Of a DNA stretch of 39,433 nt, positions 29,428 to 35,871 are shown piece by piece (within the stretch, counting starts at the first letter, position 1; every line of letters begins with the position of its first letter). The position numbers and the translations under genes are program-made. This stretch comes from a virus. The stretch is from positions 1-39,433 of IMG/VR virus record IMGVR_UViG_3300042922_000281, one strand, 5' to 3'. The notes under the pieces were generated by a model. That model did not search any database, was not told the origin of the DNA, and saw only the letters and a list, made by a program, of their open reading frames with translations.

Positions 29428-29739
29428 TGATGCCAGCCGCGTTACGCCTCGCTTGGCGAACAGCGCATTGATGGCTTCAATCATCAGATCCTGCAGGGCG
29501 AAGTCTGGATCATCGCCCTTGGCTTCGAAAACCAGCTTGTCGAGCTGCCGTTTGGTTTCCGGCTCCACATAGACTGTGACGGCTTTCCGCCCCTGACGAG
29601 TTGTTGCCTTCGGGTATGGCTGGCGTGCTGGCGCGTCCACGTGCTGGCCTGCAGGCAGGCTGACGGGTTGGCTTGTTGGCGTGTCATCCTGCAGGACTTC
29701 TGCAGGCTTGGGGGCGAAGAAGCTTGCTCTCTTGGTCAT
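29425..29739 (-). CDS. Ribbon-helix-helix partition partner of ParA
   Basis: The 104-residue protein has a disordered N-terminal half with Pro, Thr and Ser and a C-terminal RHH: GRKAVTVYVEPETKRQLDKL then DFALQDLMIEAINALFAKRG. Small RHH proteins next to a ParA-type ATPase are the DNA-binding ParB substitutes of many plasmids. The ATG lies five bases after the parA stop. The unstructured N-terminus would be expected to stimulate ParA. Confidence 0.8.
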   Translation of the reverse strand: MTKRASFFAPKPAEVLQDDTPTSQPVSLPAGQHVDAPARQPYPKATTRQGRKAVTVYVEPETKRQLDKLVFEAKGDDPDFALQDLMIEAINALFAKRGVTRLAS

Positions 29740-29744
29740 GATTG

Positions 29745-30410
29745 TCACCGTGCCATCACGCCAGCCAGCATACCTGCAGGCATGTTGACCTGCTGACACG
29801 CCCACGTAAAAAGGGATCGCAATTCCCTTGCCGCCTTGCCCTTCGGCTCCAACTCCAGCGCTGTGCGCCCGTCATTAACCGCATGAGTGAATGCGGCCCG
29901 CTGCTCAACCACTTGGGGCGCGATAGCTGCAGACTGTTCGCCAAGCCAACGGATCGCGTCATTGACGGCCGGATCGGGGAGCCCGTTTCTGCCATGCGGC
30001 GCCGAGTTGATAACAACTGCAGCGGGCTTCTTAGCGATTGCCGCCACGTCTAAAGTCGCCTGGATGGCCTCTAGGTCGAATTGCGCCGGCCTGCAGGGGA
30101 TCAGGATGAAGTCTGCAGCCTTCGCGGCCAGGAGTGAAGTTCTGTCGGCATATGGCGGGGTGTCGATAATCAGCAGCTCGCAACCGTTGGCCTCTGCAGC
30201 ATCCTTCAGCCGGGACAGTTGCTCCGCATGGTCGCCCACTACTTCAGGATCAGCGCCGCGCCTCTCGCCCCATTTGCGGGCGTTCCCTTGCGGGTCAAGA
30301 TCAATGATGGCTGTACGGATGCCTGCCAGAACGGCTGCAGCCCCAAGGTGAACGGTTAGCGTCGTCTTCCCGCTCCCGCCCTTTTGTGATGCGACGGTGA
30401 TTGTCCGCAT
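29745..30410 (-). CDS. parA: ParA-type partition ATPase
   Basis: From the ATG at 30410 (GGGAG seven bases upstream) the protein has 221 residues. It has the deviant Walker A KGGSGKTT (10-17), motif A' DLDPQGNA (37-44), Walker B IIDTPPYAD (81-89) and LIPCRPAQFDLEA. It lacks an N-terminal HTH, so it is a small ParA of type Ib that depends on a partner for DNA binding and operon control. It would move genome copies over the nucleoid before division. The in-frame ATG at 30458 has no good site. Confidence 0.92.
   Translation of the reverse strand: MRTITVASQKGGSGKTTLTVHLGAAAVLAGIRTAIIDLDPQGNARKWGERRGADPEVVGDHAEQLSRLKDAAEANGCELLIIDTPPYADRTSLLAAKAADFILIPCRPAQFDLEAIQATLDVAAIAKKPAAVVINSAPHGRNGLPDPAVNDAIRWLGEQSAAIAPQVVEQRAAFTHAVNDGRTALELEPKGKAARELRSLFTWACQQVNMPAGMLAGVMAR
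29780..29800 (+). repeat. Par-region direct repeat, copy 1
   Basis: The 21 bases from GCATGTTG to CTGACACG, inside the 3' part of parA, match 30431-30451 at 19 of 21 positions. Confidence 0.45.
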
Positions 30411-30430
30411 GATGGCACTCCCACGTGGTG

Positions 30431-30457
30431 GCCTGTTGGCCTGCTGACACGTAGTCA
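30431..30457. promoter_or_regulatory. Par-flanking site 2 and direct repeat copy 2
   Basis: The region upstream of parA combines the direct repeat (30431-30451) and TGACACGTAGTCA (30445-30457). The latter matches site 1 at 12 of 13 positions. A CCACGTGG palindrome lies close by at 30421-30428. This is a good place for par operon control or the centromere. Confidence 0.5.
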
Positions 30458-30500
30458 TGCCTGCGACTGGTTAAGGCATGGTTAACCTCAAATATACCCG

Positions 30501-30529
30501 TTGACAGATAGGAACAATGGCCCTATCTT
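30501..30529 (+). promoter_or_regulatory. Strong rightward promoter
   Basis: TTGACA (30501-30506) and TATCTT (30524-30529) are separated by 17 bases. It reads toward three small genes at 30571-31218 and lies back to back with parA. Confidence 0.7.
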
Positions 30530-30570
30530 CATATTCATCGAAGGGCAATCAAGCCCGCGAGGAGAGACAG

Positions 30571-30786
30571 ATGCTCGTTAGAGAGAAACCCGAATTCGAG
30601 AAAGTTCAACGCTCCTTTGAGCGTCGGTTTGGAAAATCGAAAATTCCTCTGAGCTTCCATGAATTCACCCACCCCAACGGGGCCAAGTGCGTGAAGGTCA
30701 TCAACATGGAGAATGGCTTTTGGGCGGATTACAACGTGAGTTGGTCCCGCATTAGCCTGATGCGGAGCAGTAATGAACCCAACTGA
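30571..30786 (+). CDS. 71-residue protein of unknown function
   Basis: The ATG at 30571 follows GAGGAGAGAC. The product (MLVREKPEFEKVQRSFERRF...) has a helical basic start and a strand pair with NGAKCVKVINMENGFWADYN. It is the first gene of a small operon with HTH and RHH proteins. No family is recognised. Confidence 0.6.
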   Translation: MLVREKPEFEKVQRSFERRFGKSKIPLSFHEFTHPNGAKCVKVINMENGFWADYNVSWSRISLMRSSNEPN

Positions 30787-30982
30787 GTATCGCGAAGCCC
30801 TCGCAGCTCTTGGCCTCACCCAAGTCGGCGGGGCCAAGTTCTTAGGGGTAGATCCTCGCACCTCACGCCATTGGGCCAGCGGGGACAGAAAGGTTCCCGA
30901 GCCCGTTTCGATCTTCCTGCGCTACCTGATCGCCGCGAAGGTCACACCTGCGGAAGTAATGAGAATTCTCGCAACATCATAG
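30773..30982 (+). CDS. Small HTH protein
   Basis: The 69-residue protein has MNPTEYREALAALGLTQVGG then AKFLGVDPRTSRHWASGDRK, an HTH of the small XRE/YdaS-like type common in alphaproteobacterial phages and plasmids. It overlaps the preceding gene by 14 bases. Confidence 0.7.
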   Translation: MNPTEYREALAALGLTQVGGAKFLGVDPRTSRHWASGDRKVPEPVSIFLRYLIAAKVTPAEVMRILATS

Positions 30983-30990
30983 GAGAAGAG

Positions 30991-31218
30991 ATGAGCAACC
31001 TAGAAGACAAAGTTGAGAAGGCGCGGGCGCTTGCTGAAGCCACCGTTGCGGCACTCTCTGAGGATGCAGCGCCAGGACCGAGCGGAATGAAGCGCCTGAC
31101 CATTGACGTGTCGGAGGATCTTCACCGCCGCATCAAAATGGGCTGTGCGGCCCGAGGCGAGAAGATGGCTGACGTGATCCGCAACGTTCTGGAGAACGTC
31201 TTCCGAGATGGCCGCTAG
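30991..31218 (+). CDS. Second ribbon-helix-helix protein
   Basis: From the ATG at 30991, with AGGAGAAGAG upstream, the protein has 75 residues. A helical N-terminal half (NLEDKVEKARALAEATVAAL) is followed by RHH text, MKRLTIDVSEDLHRRIKMGC and GEKMADVIRNVLENVF, close to ParG and CopG-type proteins. It could be a copy-number repressor or a second centromere-binding protein. Confidence 0.7.
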   Translation: MSNLEDKVEKARALAEATVAALSEDAAPGPSGMKRLTIDVSEDLHRRIKMGCAARGEKMADVIRNVLENVFRDGR

Positions 31219-31295
31219 TTGACATCTTAACCATATCTCGGCCCAATGCCTGATTGCCGGAATCTCCCGGCGATTTGGAAGAAGAGTCGTGAGCT

Positions 31296-31338
31296 AAAAA
31301 GCGAAGAGCCCCGGAAGTCACCACAACTTCCGAGGCCC
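31296..31338 (-). terminator. Terminator at the end of the late operon
   Basis: On the minus strand a 13-bp stem with two wobble pairs (31326-31338 with 31306-31318, 7-base loop) is followed by TTCGCTTTTT. It would end late transcripts that continue past 31823, which means they cross the plus-strand winged-helix gene. Confidence 0.7.
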
Positions 31339-31461
31339 TGATCCGAGAGTGGATAGATTACCTAATCGCAAGGCAATCCTTCCACGACAACCGATGTCTT
31401 GTCAACCGGGAACACCACTCCCGGAACGGGAGCTTTTGCGCCACGGCCCGAGAGGGTCGCT

Positions 31462-32058
31462 ATGTCTGTCTATGTCCAGGCCGAAAGCCTGTTGCGTCGT
31501 CTGTTGGGAAATCGTCGGAACCGGGAAAACTGCGTCCGGCTGGGCCTGTGGCTCTTGCGTCAACACGGGCCGTATGAGGGGAGGGTGTTTCCTGTCCCCC
31601 GCTATGAGCTGGCCGCTGATGAGCGGTTCCAGCGGCAATGCGGTTTGACCTATTCGGAGATCCGAACGGCAACCGAGGCATTGCTTGAGGTTGGGCTGCT
31701 TAAGCGCATCAGCCCGGAGCGCGAGGAGAGGAGGAGGAAAGACCCTCCCACTCAGTTCGTGGTTGGCTCAGAATTTGCTCTTCTCTTTCCGGTAGCCAGA
31801 AATAAGACTCCGAAGAGGGAAGTTAGAGTTCCACTTTTTGTGGCGACTTGGAAGAACCCCCTGCATAGGCCCGTTTGGGGTCTCCACACGCCAGCCAAAA
31901 CGCCCGAGCGTTTAGTTCTTGCTCGCTTAGACGCTCTTCGGTCGGAGCCTCTTCCGAAGCTGTCGGCTTTGGCTCTGGCGTCTCTAGCACCGTCCGTATC
32001 GCCATCTCGCCAGCAATGGCCGCATACGTCGCCATATCGACGAACGTATCCCGCTTAA
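31462..32058 (+). CDS. Winged-helix protein, candidate replication initiator or regulator
   Basis: The ATG at 31462 has GAGGG upstream. The 198-residue frame has a helical N-terminus (VYVQAESLLRRLLGNRRNRE), GRVFPVPRYELAADERF and a winged helix, GLTYSEIRTATEALLEVGLL. The wing with basic residues follows. The location in the maintenance region suggests plasmid-type replication or control. The last 79 codons lie antisense to the 3' end of the DUF6378 gene and may be only partly conserved. Confidence 0.55.
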   Translation: MSVYVQAESLLRRLLGNRRNRENCVRLGLWLLRQHGPYEGRVFPVPRYELAADERFQRQCGLTYSEIRTATEALLEVGLLKRISPEREERRRKDPPTQFVVGSEFALLFPVARNKTPKREVRVPLFVATWKNPLHRPVWGLHTPAKTPERLVLARLDALRSEPLPKLSALALASLAPSVSPSRQQWPHTSPYRRTYPA

Positions 32059-32281
32059 CCTCTGGTCCGGTGATGACCCGGCTCATCTTGGTCAGCACCA
32101 TATCAAGGGCTTCCAATTCGGCAGGGGTTATGTCTCGCGCCATGTAGCGGCGGATCGTGGCCTTCAACTCGCCGGCACAGGTCATGTTCTGCTTGGGGTC
32201 GCCGTATTCCTTGTCACGGTCGCCGCAAGTAAGCTTGATGCCTTCGTGAAGGATGGAGGAGCGGATCGGGTGACCGGTCAT
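31823..32281 (-). CDS. DUF6378 (MazG-like) phage protein
   Basis: The 152-residue protein has ILHEGIKLTCGDRDKEYGDP, ELEALDMVLTKMSRVITGPE and KRDTFVDMATYAAIAGEM, the family pattern found in many phages. Helical bundles with conserved acids here suggest relation to nucleotide pyrophosphohydrolases of the MazG type, but activity is unproven. The C-terminal third is acidic and overlaps the plus-strand winged-helix frame by 236 bases. Its start overlaps the phosphoesterase stop. Confidence 0.75.
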   Translation of the reverse strand: MTGHPIRSSILHEGIKLTCGDRDKEYGDPKQNMTCAGELKATIRRYMARDITPAELEALDMVLTKMSRVITGPEVKRDTFVDMATYAAIAGEMAIRTVLETPEPKPTASEEAPTEERLSEQELNARAFWLACGDPKRAYAGGSSKSPQKVEL

Positions 32282-33267
32282 GCGTATTTAGCCTGCAAGG
32301 TTTGCATAGAAATGCGGGAGAAGTCGTCAATACGACCGTTGCGGATTGTAAGTGAATGGACACCCCAATACCAGCCTGTTTGTGAGAGTTTAGCGTAATT
32401 CTCAACATGTCCGTGCGGAAGAGAGGTGCCGACATCTATGAGGGTGACGCCCCTATCCTCGCCAATCTTGGAGAAAGTCTGATAAGTTGCTCTGTGGCTG
32501 TGGCCTTTTACCAGATCATGCGCTAGATTATTCCCCATGATGTTCGGGCTGCTGTGCGGCTTGCCGATTACGTTGAGGGGAACATGGACGAAGCCAACAC
32601 CACCTATAAAAGCTACCCGTCCAAAGTCGTAGGTACGCCAACGATAACGCGCGAATTCCTGGAGTACGTCGGCCCAAACCGACCCTTCCAGTTCCGAACG
32701 GAGATCCTCATAACGAGCGACGCGCGTTTCATGGTTCCCAAGGGTAATGGTGCGGGGGATCGTGGATGGACCCAACTCTCTGTCGAAGAGGTGCAGGCTT
32801 TCGCTAAGGTTTTCGAAATCCTGGCGAAGCGAGGGGCGCCGGTTCGCTTTGATAGATCCGATAGGGTCGTGAGTGCTGACGCTATCGAATGAAGCCCAAT
32901 CACCGATTTGCACGATGTGATCCGGCTGCGTCTCGCGGATATGCCGTGCAATCCAACGGAGGCGGGAGAGATCCTGCCCCGGCGCGACATGCAAGTCACC
33001 GATCACGCAAACCCGGATAGCCTCATCAGACTCCACAGATGTGTGGACCTTCGGAGCATCAACCGCCGTCCGATAAGGAACACGGATGCGAGGCTTACCA
33101 ACCGGAGTTCTGGCGTTCTCCTGACTACTGGCAGCCAGTAGTCGTTCAATCCGGTTCTGAACGGCACTTCTTGTCAGGCCGAGTTCACGGGCGATAGCCG
33201 CCTTGTTGTCACCGTGTTTAGTCATGGCAAGCTGTGTAGCCGCCACCTGCTCAGGGGAAAGCGCCAT
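32278..33267 (-). CDS. Calcineurin-like metallophosphoesterase with N-terminal HTH
   Basis: The 329-residue protein begins with an HTH at about 22-42 (NKAAIARELGLTRSAVQNRI). The metallophosphoesterase motifs are GDLH (90-93), GDW (122-124), GNHE (177-180) and GHSHR (255-259). All metal ligands appear intact. A DNA- or nucleotide-directed phosphodiesterase that is guided by its HTH is plausible. It lies late in the late operon, between lysis and DUF6378 genes. Confidence 0.85.
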   Translation of the reverse strand: MALSPEQVAATQLAMTKHGDNKAAIARELGLTRSAVQNRIERLLAASSQENARTPVGKPRIRVPYRTAVDAPKVHTSVESDEAIRVCVIGDLHVAPGQDLSRLRWIARHIRETQPDHIVQIGDWASFDSVSTHDPIGSIKANRRPSLRQDFENLSESLHLFDRELGPSTIPRTITLGNHETRVARYEDLRSELEGSVWADVLQEFARYRWRTYDFGRVAFIGGVGFVHVPLNVIGKPHSSPNIMGNNLAHDLVKGHSHRATYQTFSKIGEDRGVTLIDVGTSLPHGHVENYAKLSQTGWYWGVHSLTIRNGRIDDFSRISMQTLQAKYA

Positions 33268-33293
33268 TCAGAGGTTCCGGATTGTGAGAAGGA

Positions 33294-33506
33294 TTAGCGA
33301 GGGGAGAAGGGCAGGTACTTGGCGAGCATTCCCGACAGGAAGCCGCCAATGGCAATCAGGATGCCGATCACCCAGCGAGCGCCCTTTGCTTGTAGGAGAA
33401 GGTCGCGAAGCTCTGTCACAACCCTGCTTGTTTTATCGAGGGACTCAGCCAAGTGCTGGACCTGAACCTCTAAGGCCGCGATACGTTCGCGGGTATCATC
33501 ACTCAT
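33294..33506 (-). CDS. XhlA-like holin-associated membrane protein
   Basis: The 70-residue protein has an N-terminal coiled coil (TRERIAALEVQVQHLAESLD) and one C-terminal membrane span at about 44-62 (RWVIGILIAIGGFLSGMLAK). That plan matches XhlA/hemolysin-type proteins that work with holins. The position next to the endolysin supports a lysis role. Confidence 0.65.
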   Translation of the reverse strand: MSDDTRERIAALEVQVQHLAESLDKTSRVVTELRDLLLQAKGARWVIGILIAIGGFLSGMLAKYLPFSPR

Positions 33507-33531
33507 GATACGCCCTCCAGGGCTGGAGGGG

Positions 33532-33717
33532 TTAGGTCTTTGCCTTGCGCGAGATCAGACCAGCAAGATACTCAAGAGCCTTGTAACCCTTGCCCAAGAC
33601 TTCATCGTCCTTCGGGGTCGGCGTTGCGTTGACAATCACCAGAGCGGCCAGATGCAGTGCGAAGAGAAAGTCGAAGGCCTGGTCCTTGTAGGCCCAGGCT
33701 GCGGTTAGGTATTCCAT
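33532..33717 (-). CDS. Small holin candidate
   Basis: The 61-residue protein has one hydrophobic segment (FDFLFALHLAALVIVNA), then a charged turn (TPTPKDDEV) and a basic C-terminus (ISRKAKT). Size and location ten bases after the endolysin suggest a holin, or an antiholin to the XhlA-like protein. Confidence 0.5.
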   Translation of the reverse strand: MEYLTAAWAYKDQAFDFLFALHLAALVIVNATPTPKDDEVLGKGYKALEYLAGLISRKAKT

Positions 33718-33726
33718 AGTCTTTTC

Positions 33727-34260
33727 CTAAGCCTCATTGGTGGAAACAGGCCCCGTCGCGGTGAGGCGAACCGGACGGACGTTAGCGGGCTGCGCAATGC
33801 GCCACTTGGGGCGGCGGGCAGCGTAAAGGCGGCTCTTGGCGATCCGGGTCACGTTGACTTCATCAGATTGGTTGCCACCAAGGACATGGTAGTAATCCTT
33901 GTCCTCACCGACGTAGAAACCGACATGGCCGCCACCTAGGCGCTTGAAGGTGAGAATGTCGCCAAGGGAGGGCTTATCGGACGCCTGCCCGAACTTGGAC
34001 CAGTTGAGTGCCCAGAGCGGGTTCTTGACCGGCTCCCAGCCTCCTCGTTTCACCACCACGGCGGCGAAGAGGCCGCACCACGGGGTGCTATCGGCAACGT
34101 AAACGTCATCAACGTTTACCTCGTCAGCCCATTTGAGGATGGCAGCGGTATTCTTTGGGCCGATAGTTTCTTTGACGCCGAAGAGCTTGATGGCCTCAAC
34201 AAGATGTTTGGGCGCGTCAACGCTCCCCAGCCACGCATAACGCGACGGCAGGTTTGCCAT
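33727..34260 (-). CDS. Endolysin (NlpC/P60 or CHAP-like, TIGR02594 type)
   Basis: From the ATG at 34260, with GGAAAA upstream, the protein has 177 residues. TPWCGLFAAVVVKRGGW holds the catalytic Cys62, and LGGGHVGFYVG the His112. An acidic or Asn partner lies in HVLGGNQSDEVNVTRI. This matches the TIGR02594 cysteine peptidase family used as endolysins by alphaproteobacterial phages. A terminator lies just upstream, so expression depends on read-through or on another promoter. Confidence 0.85.
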   Translation of the reverse strand: MANLPSRYAWLGSVDAPKHLVEAIKLFGVKETIGPKNTAAILKWADEVNVDDVYVADSTPWCGLFAAVVVKRGGWEPVKNPLWALNWSKFGQASDKPSLGDILTFKRLGGGHVGFYVGEDKDYYHVLGGNQSDEVNVTRIAKSRLYAARRPKWRIAQPANVRPVRLTATGPVSTNEA

Positions 34261-34272
34261 TGTGGATTTTCC

Positions 34273-34298
34273 AATAAAAAACCGCCTCGAAGGGCGGT
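34273..34298 (-). terminator. Intrinsic terminator between tail-fibre and lysis genes
   Basis: On the minus strand a 6-bp stem (34293-34298 with 34281-34286, loop with TTCG) is followed by TTTTTTATT. It ends 13 bases before the endolysin start codon and would limit lysis gene expression. Confidence 0.75.
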
Positions 34299-34357
34299 GA
34301 ACGGTTGCCGTCAATCTGCCGGGGCAACTTCGGCATCTATATATTGTGGTAGCAGAT

Positions 34358-34381
34358 TACAGGCTTGAATAAAAGCCTGTA
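34358..34381. repeat. 9-bp inverted repeat upstream of the plus-strand micropeptide
   Basis: TACAGGCTT (34358-34366) and AAGCCTGTA (34373-34381) enclose six bases. TTGAAT inside the repeat and TATGAC 16 bases later could be the promoter of the plus-strand gene, with the inverted repeat as an operator. Confidence 0.45.
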
Positions 34382-34412
34382 GATGATATGACGCCCTAAG
34401 AGGAGAGGCACC

Positions 34413-34532
34413 ATGATTGCAAAGGTTCTGGCATATACGGCTCTAGCCGTTGGCGGTCTTGTGGCCCTTGGCCTGATTGGCGCCGCCCTGACGATGATGG
34501 GCGGCGCCACAGGAACAGCGCTCGGCATTTAG
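34413..34532 (+). CDS. 39-residue membrane micropeptide encoded against the late operon
   Basis: AGGAGAGG lies five bases before the ATG. The product, MIAKVLAYTALAVGGLVALG and 19 more residues with LIGAALTMMGG, is a single membrane span rich in Gly and Ala. It fits the gap between tail-fibre and lysis genes and ends three bases before the convergent gene. Such opposite-strand genes in late operons are typical morons expressed from the prophage. Its role could be superinfection exclusion or lysis control. No family is recognised. Confidence 0.55.
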   Translation: MIAKVLAYTALAVGGLVALGLIGAALTMMGGATGTALGI

Positions 34533-34535
34533 GCT

Positions 34536-34784
34536 TCAGAGTCCCAGAAGCGCTTTGACATCGGGATTGGCGGCCAAGAATGCAGCCAGTTTAGCGGCTG
34601 GATCTGCCGCAGGAGCATGAGGCGGCGGGACATAGGGTTCCGGCACATTGCCAGAAGCCGTCCAAGCATCATAGAGCCCCCGGAGATAGCCTTCCTGCGG
34701 AGGCAGGACCGTGGAGTAGTAAATCCCCTCCATCTCGATCACACCCATGCCATTGGCGTCAGTATGGCGAATTGCAATAATCAA
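34536..34784 (-). CDS. Small tail-fibre-associated protein
   Basis: A TTG start at 34784, with GGAG six bases upstream and directly after the fibre stop codon, gives 82 residues. A strand-rich start (IIAIRHTDANGMGVIEMEGI) is followed by a Pro-rich linker and a helix with KLAAFLAANPDVKALLGL. It could be a fibre chaperone or a tip. No family is recognised. Confidence 0.55.
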   Translation of the reverse strand: MIIAIRHTDANGMGVIEMEGIYYSTVLPPQEGYLRGLYDAWTASGNVPEPYVPPPHAPAADPAAKLAAFLAANPDVKALLGL

Positions 34785-35825
34785 TTAAATCTCCGCGCTG
34801 AAACCAAGGCGCTGGGCTGCCAGCTTGAAGCGCAGGGCGCCAGAAGTGCCAACCGGGAGCGTCGTGCTGCTGCCGAAAAGGAGTTCCGTCCGGGTCAACG
34901 CGGGAGCCGTGAGAACCGGGGCAACGCCCGCATTAGCCGTTCCCGATCCGGTAACGAATGTGAAGACATCGCCCGCGTTGACGACGCTCAAAGCCGGAGA
35001 GATCCGCATCGGCACCGGGAACGGCACAGAGATGATATAATCCGTTCCGGTCTGGGCGAAGCCGGGGCCGACAGCCAGCCCGTCTGAGCCCCGCAGTTCC
35101 CAATAGTACCGCTGGCAGAGGGTCAGTTCCAAACCATAGGGGCGACGCTCAAAGGCCGTCGCGGTCCCGCCGCGTTCGAGCTGAACGCGGGTCAACGTCC
35201 CGAGCGTGAACTCTACCGTGATCGTTGCATTGGAGTTGGCCGTGCCCGTGGTGATCGGACCCGACGCATAGGCGCCCGTGGTGGTGCCGCCAGAAATAGC
35301 CGCTCGGGCTTGTGCCGTTCCGACCCACGACAGGGTGTAAATCCCGCCCTCGATGTTGTTGTCTTCGACCACCTGCACCAGGGAACCGGATGTGATGGTA
35401 ACTGTGGTATCAAGCCCCACGGTCGTAAACGTGTACGTGCAACCCGATGCGCCGGCCTTCCAGCGGTCATGCCCATAGGCACCCGCTGCCAGGGTGACGG
35501 TGCCGCTCACGCCCCGCTGATTGATGAAAAGGTTGCCGTTGATGATCTTGTTGCGGTTGCCGCCGAAGGCCGCGCCGTCCACGTAAGCCTTAGTAGCGGC
35601 GTCTGCGTTGTCGGTCGGGGTGCCGAGGCCGGTAATCTTCTTGCTGTTGAAGGGGATGTTTGCCGTGATGGTCGTTTGACCGTCCTTGGTGATGCAGTTG
35701 GACAGGCCGGTGGCAAAGCCGTCCATTTCCGCATCCATTTTGTCGGCTCGGATCTTGATGCCGCCCGCCTTGTCTGCGACCCAAGAGTAGAGGCGGGTAA
35801 ATGTTCCCGACCCGTTAAATGCCAT
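34785..35825 (-). CDS. Tail fibre
   Basis: The 346-residue protein has the usual fibre start: FTRLYSWVADKAGGIKIRAD and KMDAEMDGFATGL, a conserved N-terminal pattern in phage fibres. ITANIPFNSKKITGLGTPTD then NADAATKAYVDGA are typical collar repeats. The rest is beta-rich, with NLFINQRG and a galactose-binding-like domain including YGHDRWKAG and FERRPYGLELTLCQRYYW near the end. AAGGAG precedes the ATG. Confidence 0.85.
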   Translation of the reverse strand: MAFNGSGTFTRLYSWVADKAGGIKIRADKMDAEMDGFATGLSNCITKDGQTTITANIPFNSKKITGLGTPTDNADAATKAYVDGAAFGGNRNKIINGNLFINQRGVSGTVTLAAGAYGHDRWKAGASGCTYTFTTVGLDTTVTITSGSLVQVVEDNNIEGGIYTLSWVGTAQARAAISGGTTTGAYASGPITTGTANSNATITVEFTLGTLTRVQLERGGTATAFERRPYGLELTLCQRYYWELRGSDGLAVGPGFAQTGTDYIISVPFPVPMRISPALSVVNAGDVFTFVTGSGTANAGVAPVLTAPALTRTELLFGSSTTLPVGTSGALRFKLAAQRLGFSAEI

Positions 35826-35871
35826 ATTATTGCTCCTTGAGGGGAACGGGGCCGTCCATCATATTGAGGGG

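Larger units (their letters stand above)
29395..30340. repeat. Cluster of twelve CTGCAG palindromes across the par genes
   Basis: CTGCAG starts at 29395, 29491, 29649, 29689, 29700, 29774, 29927, 30017, 30091, 30113, 30194 and 30335. Five of them are CCTGCAGG. By eye I find only one more in the other 38 kb (16588). They occur in different reading frames, so they are not caused by one repeated peptide. A binding array for a partition protein is the likeliest reading. Confidence 0.75.

Noticed and set aside
31219-31461. Replication origin with iterons in the gap before the winged-helix gene
   Set aside because: Apart from the terminator at 31296-31338 I see no AT-rich block or regular iterons, so an origin cannot be claimed.
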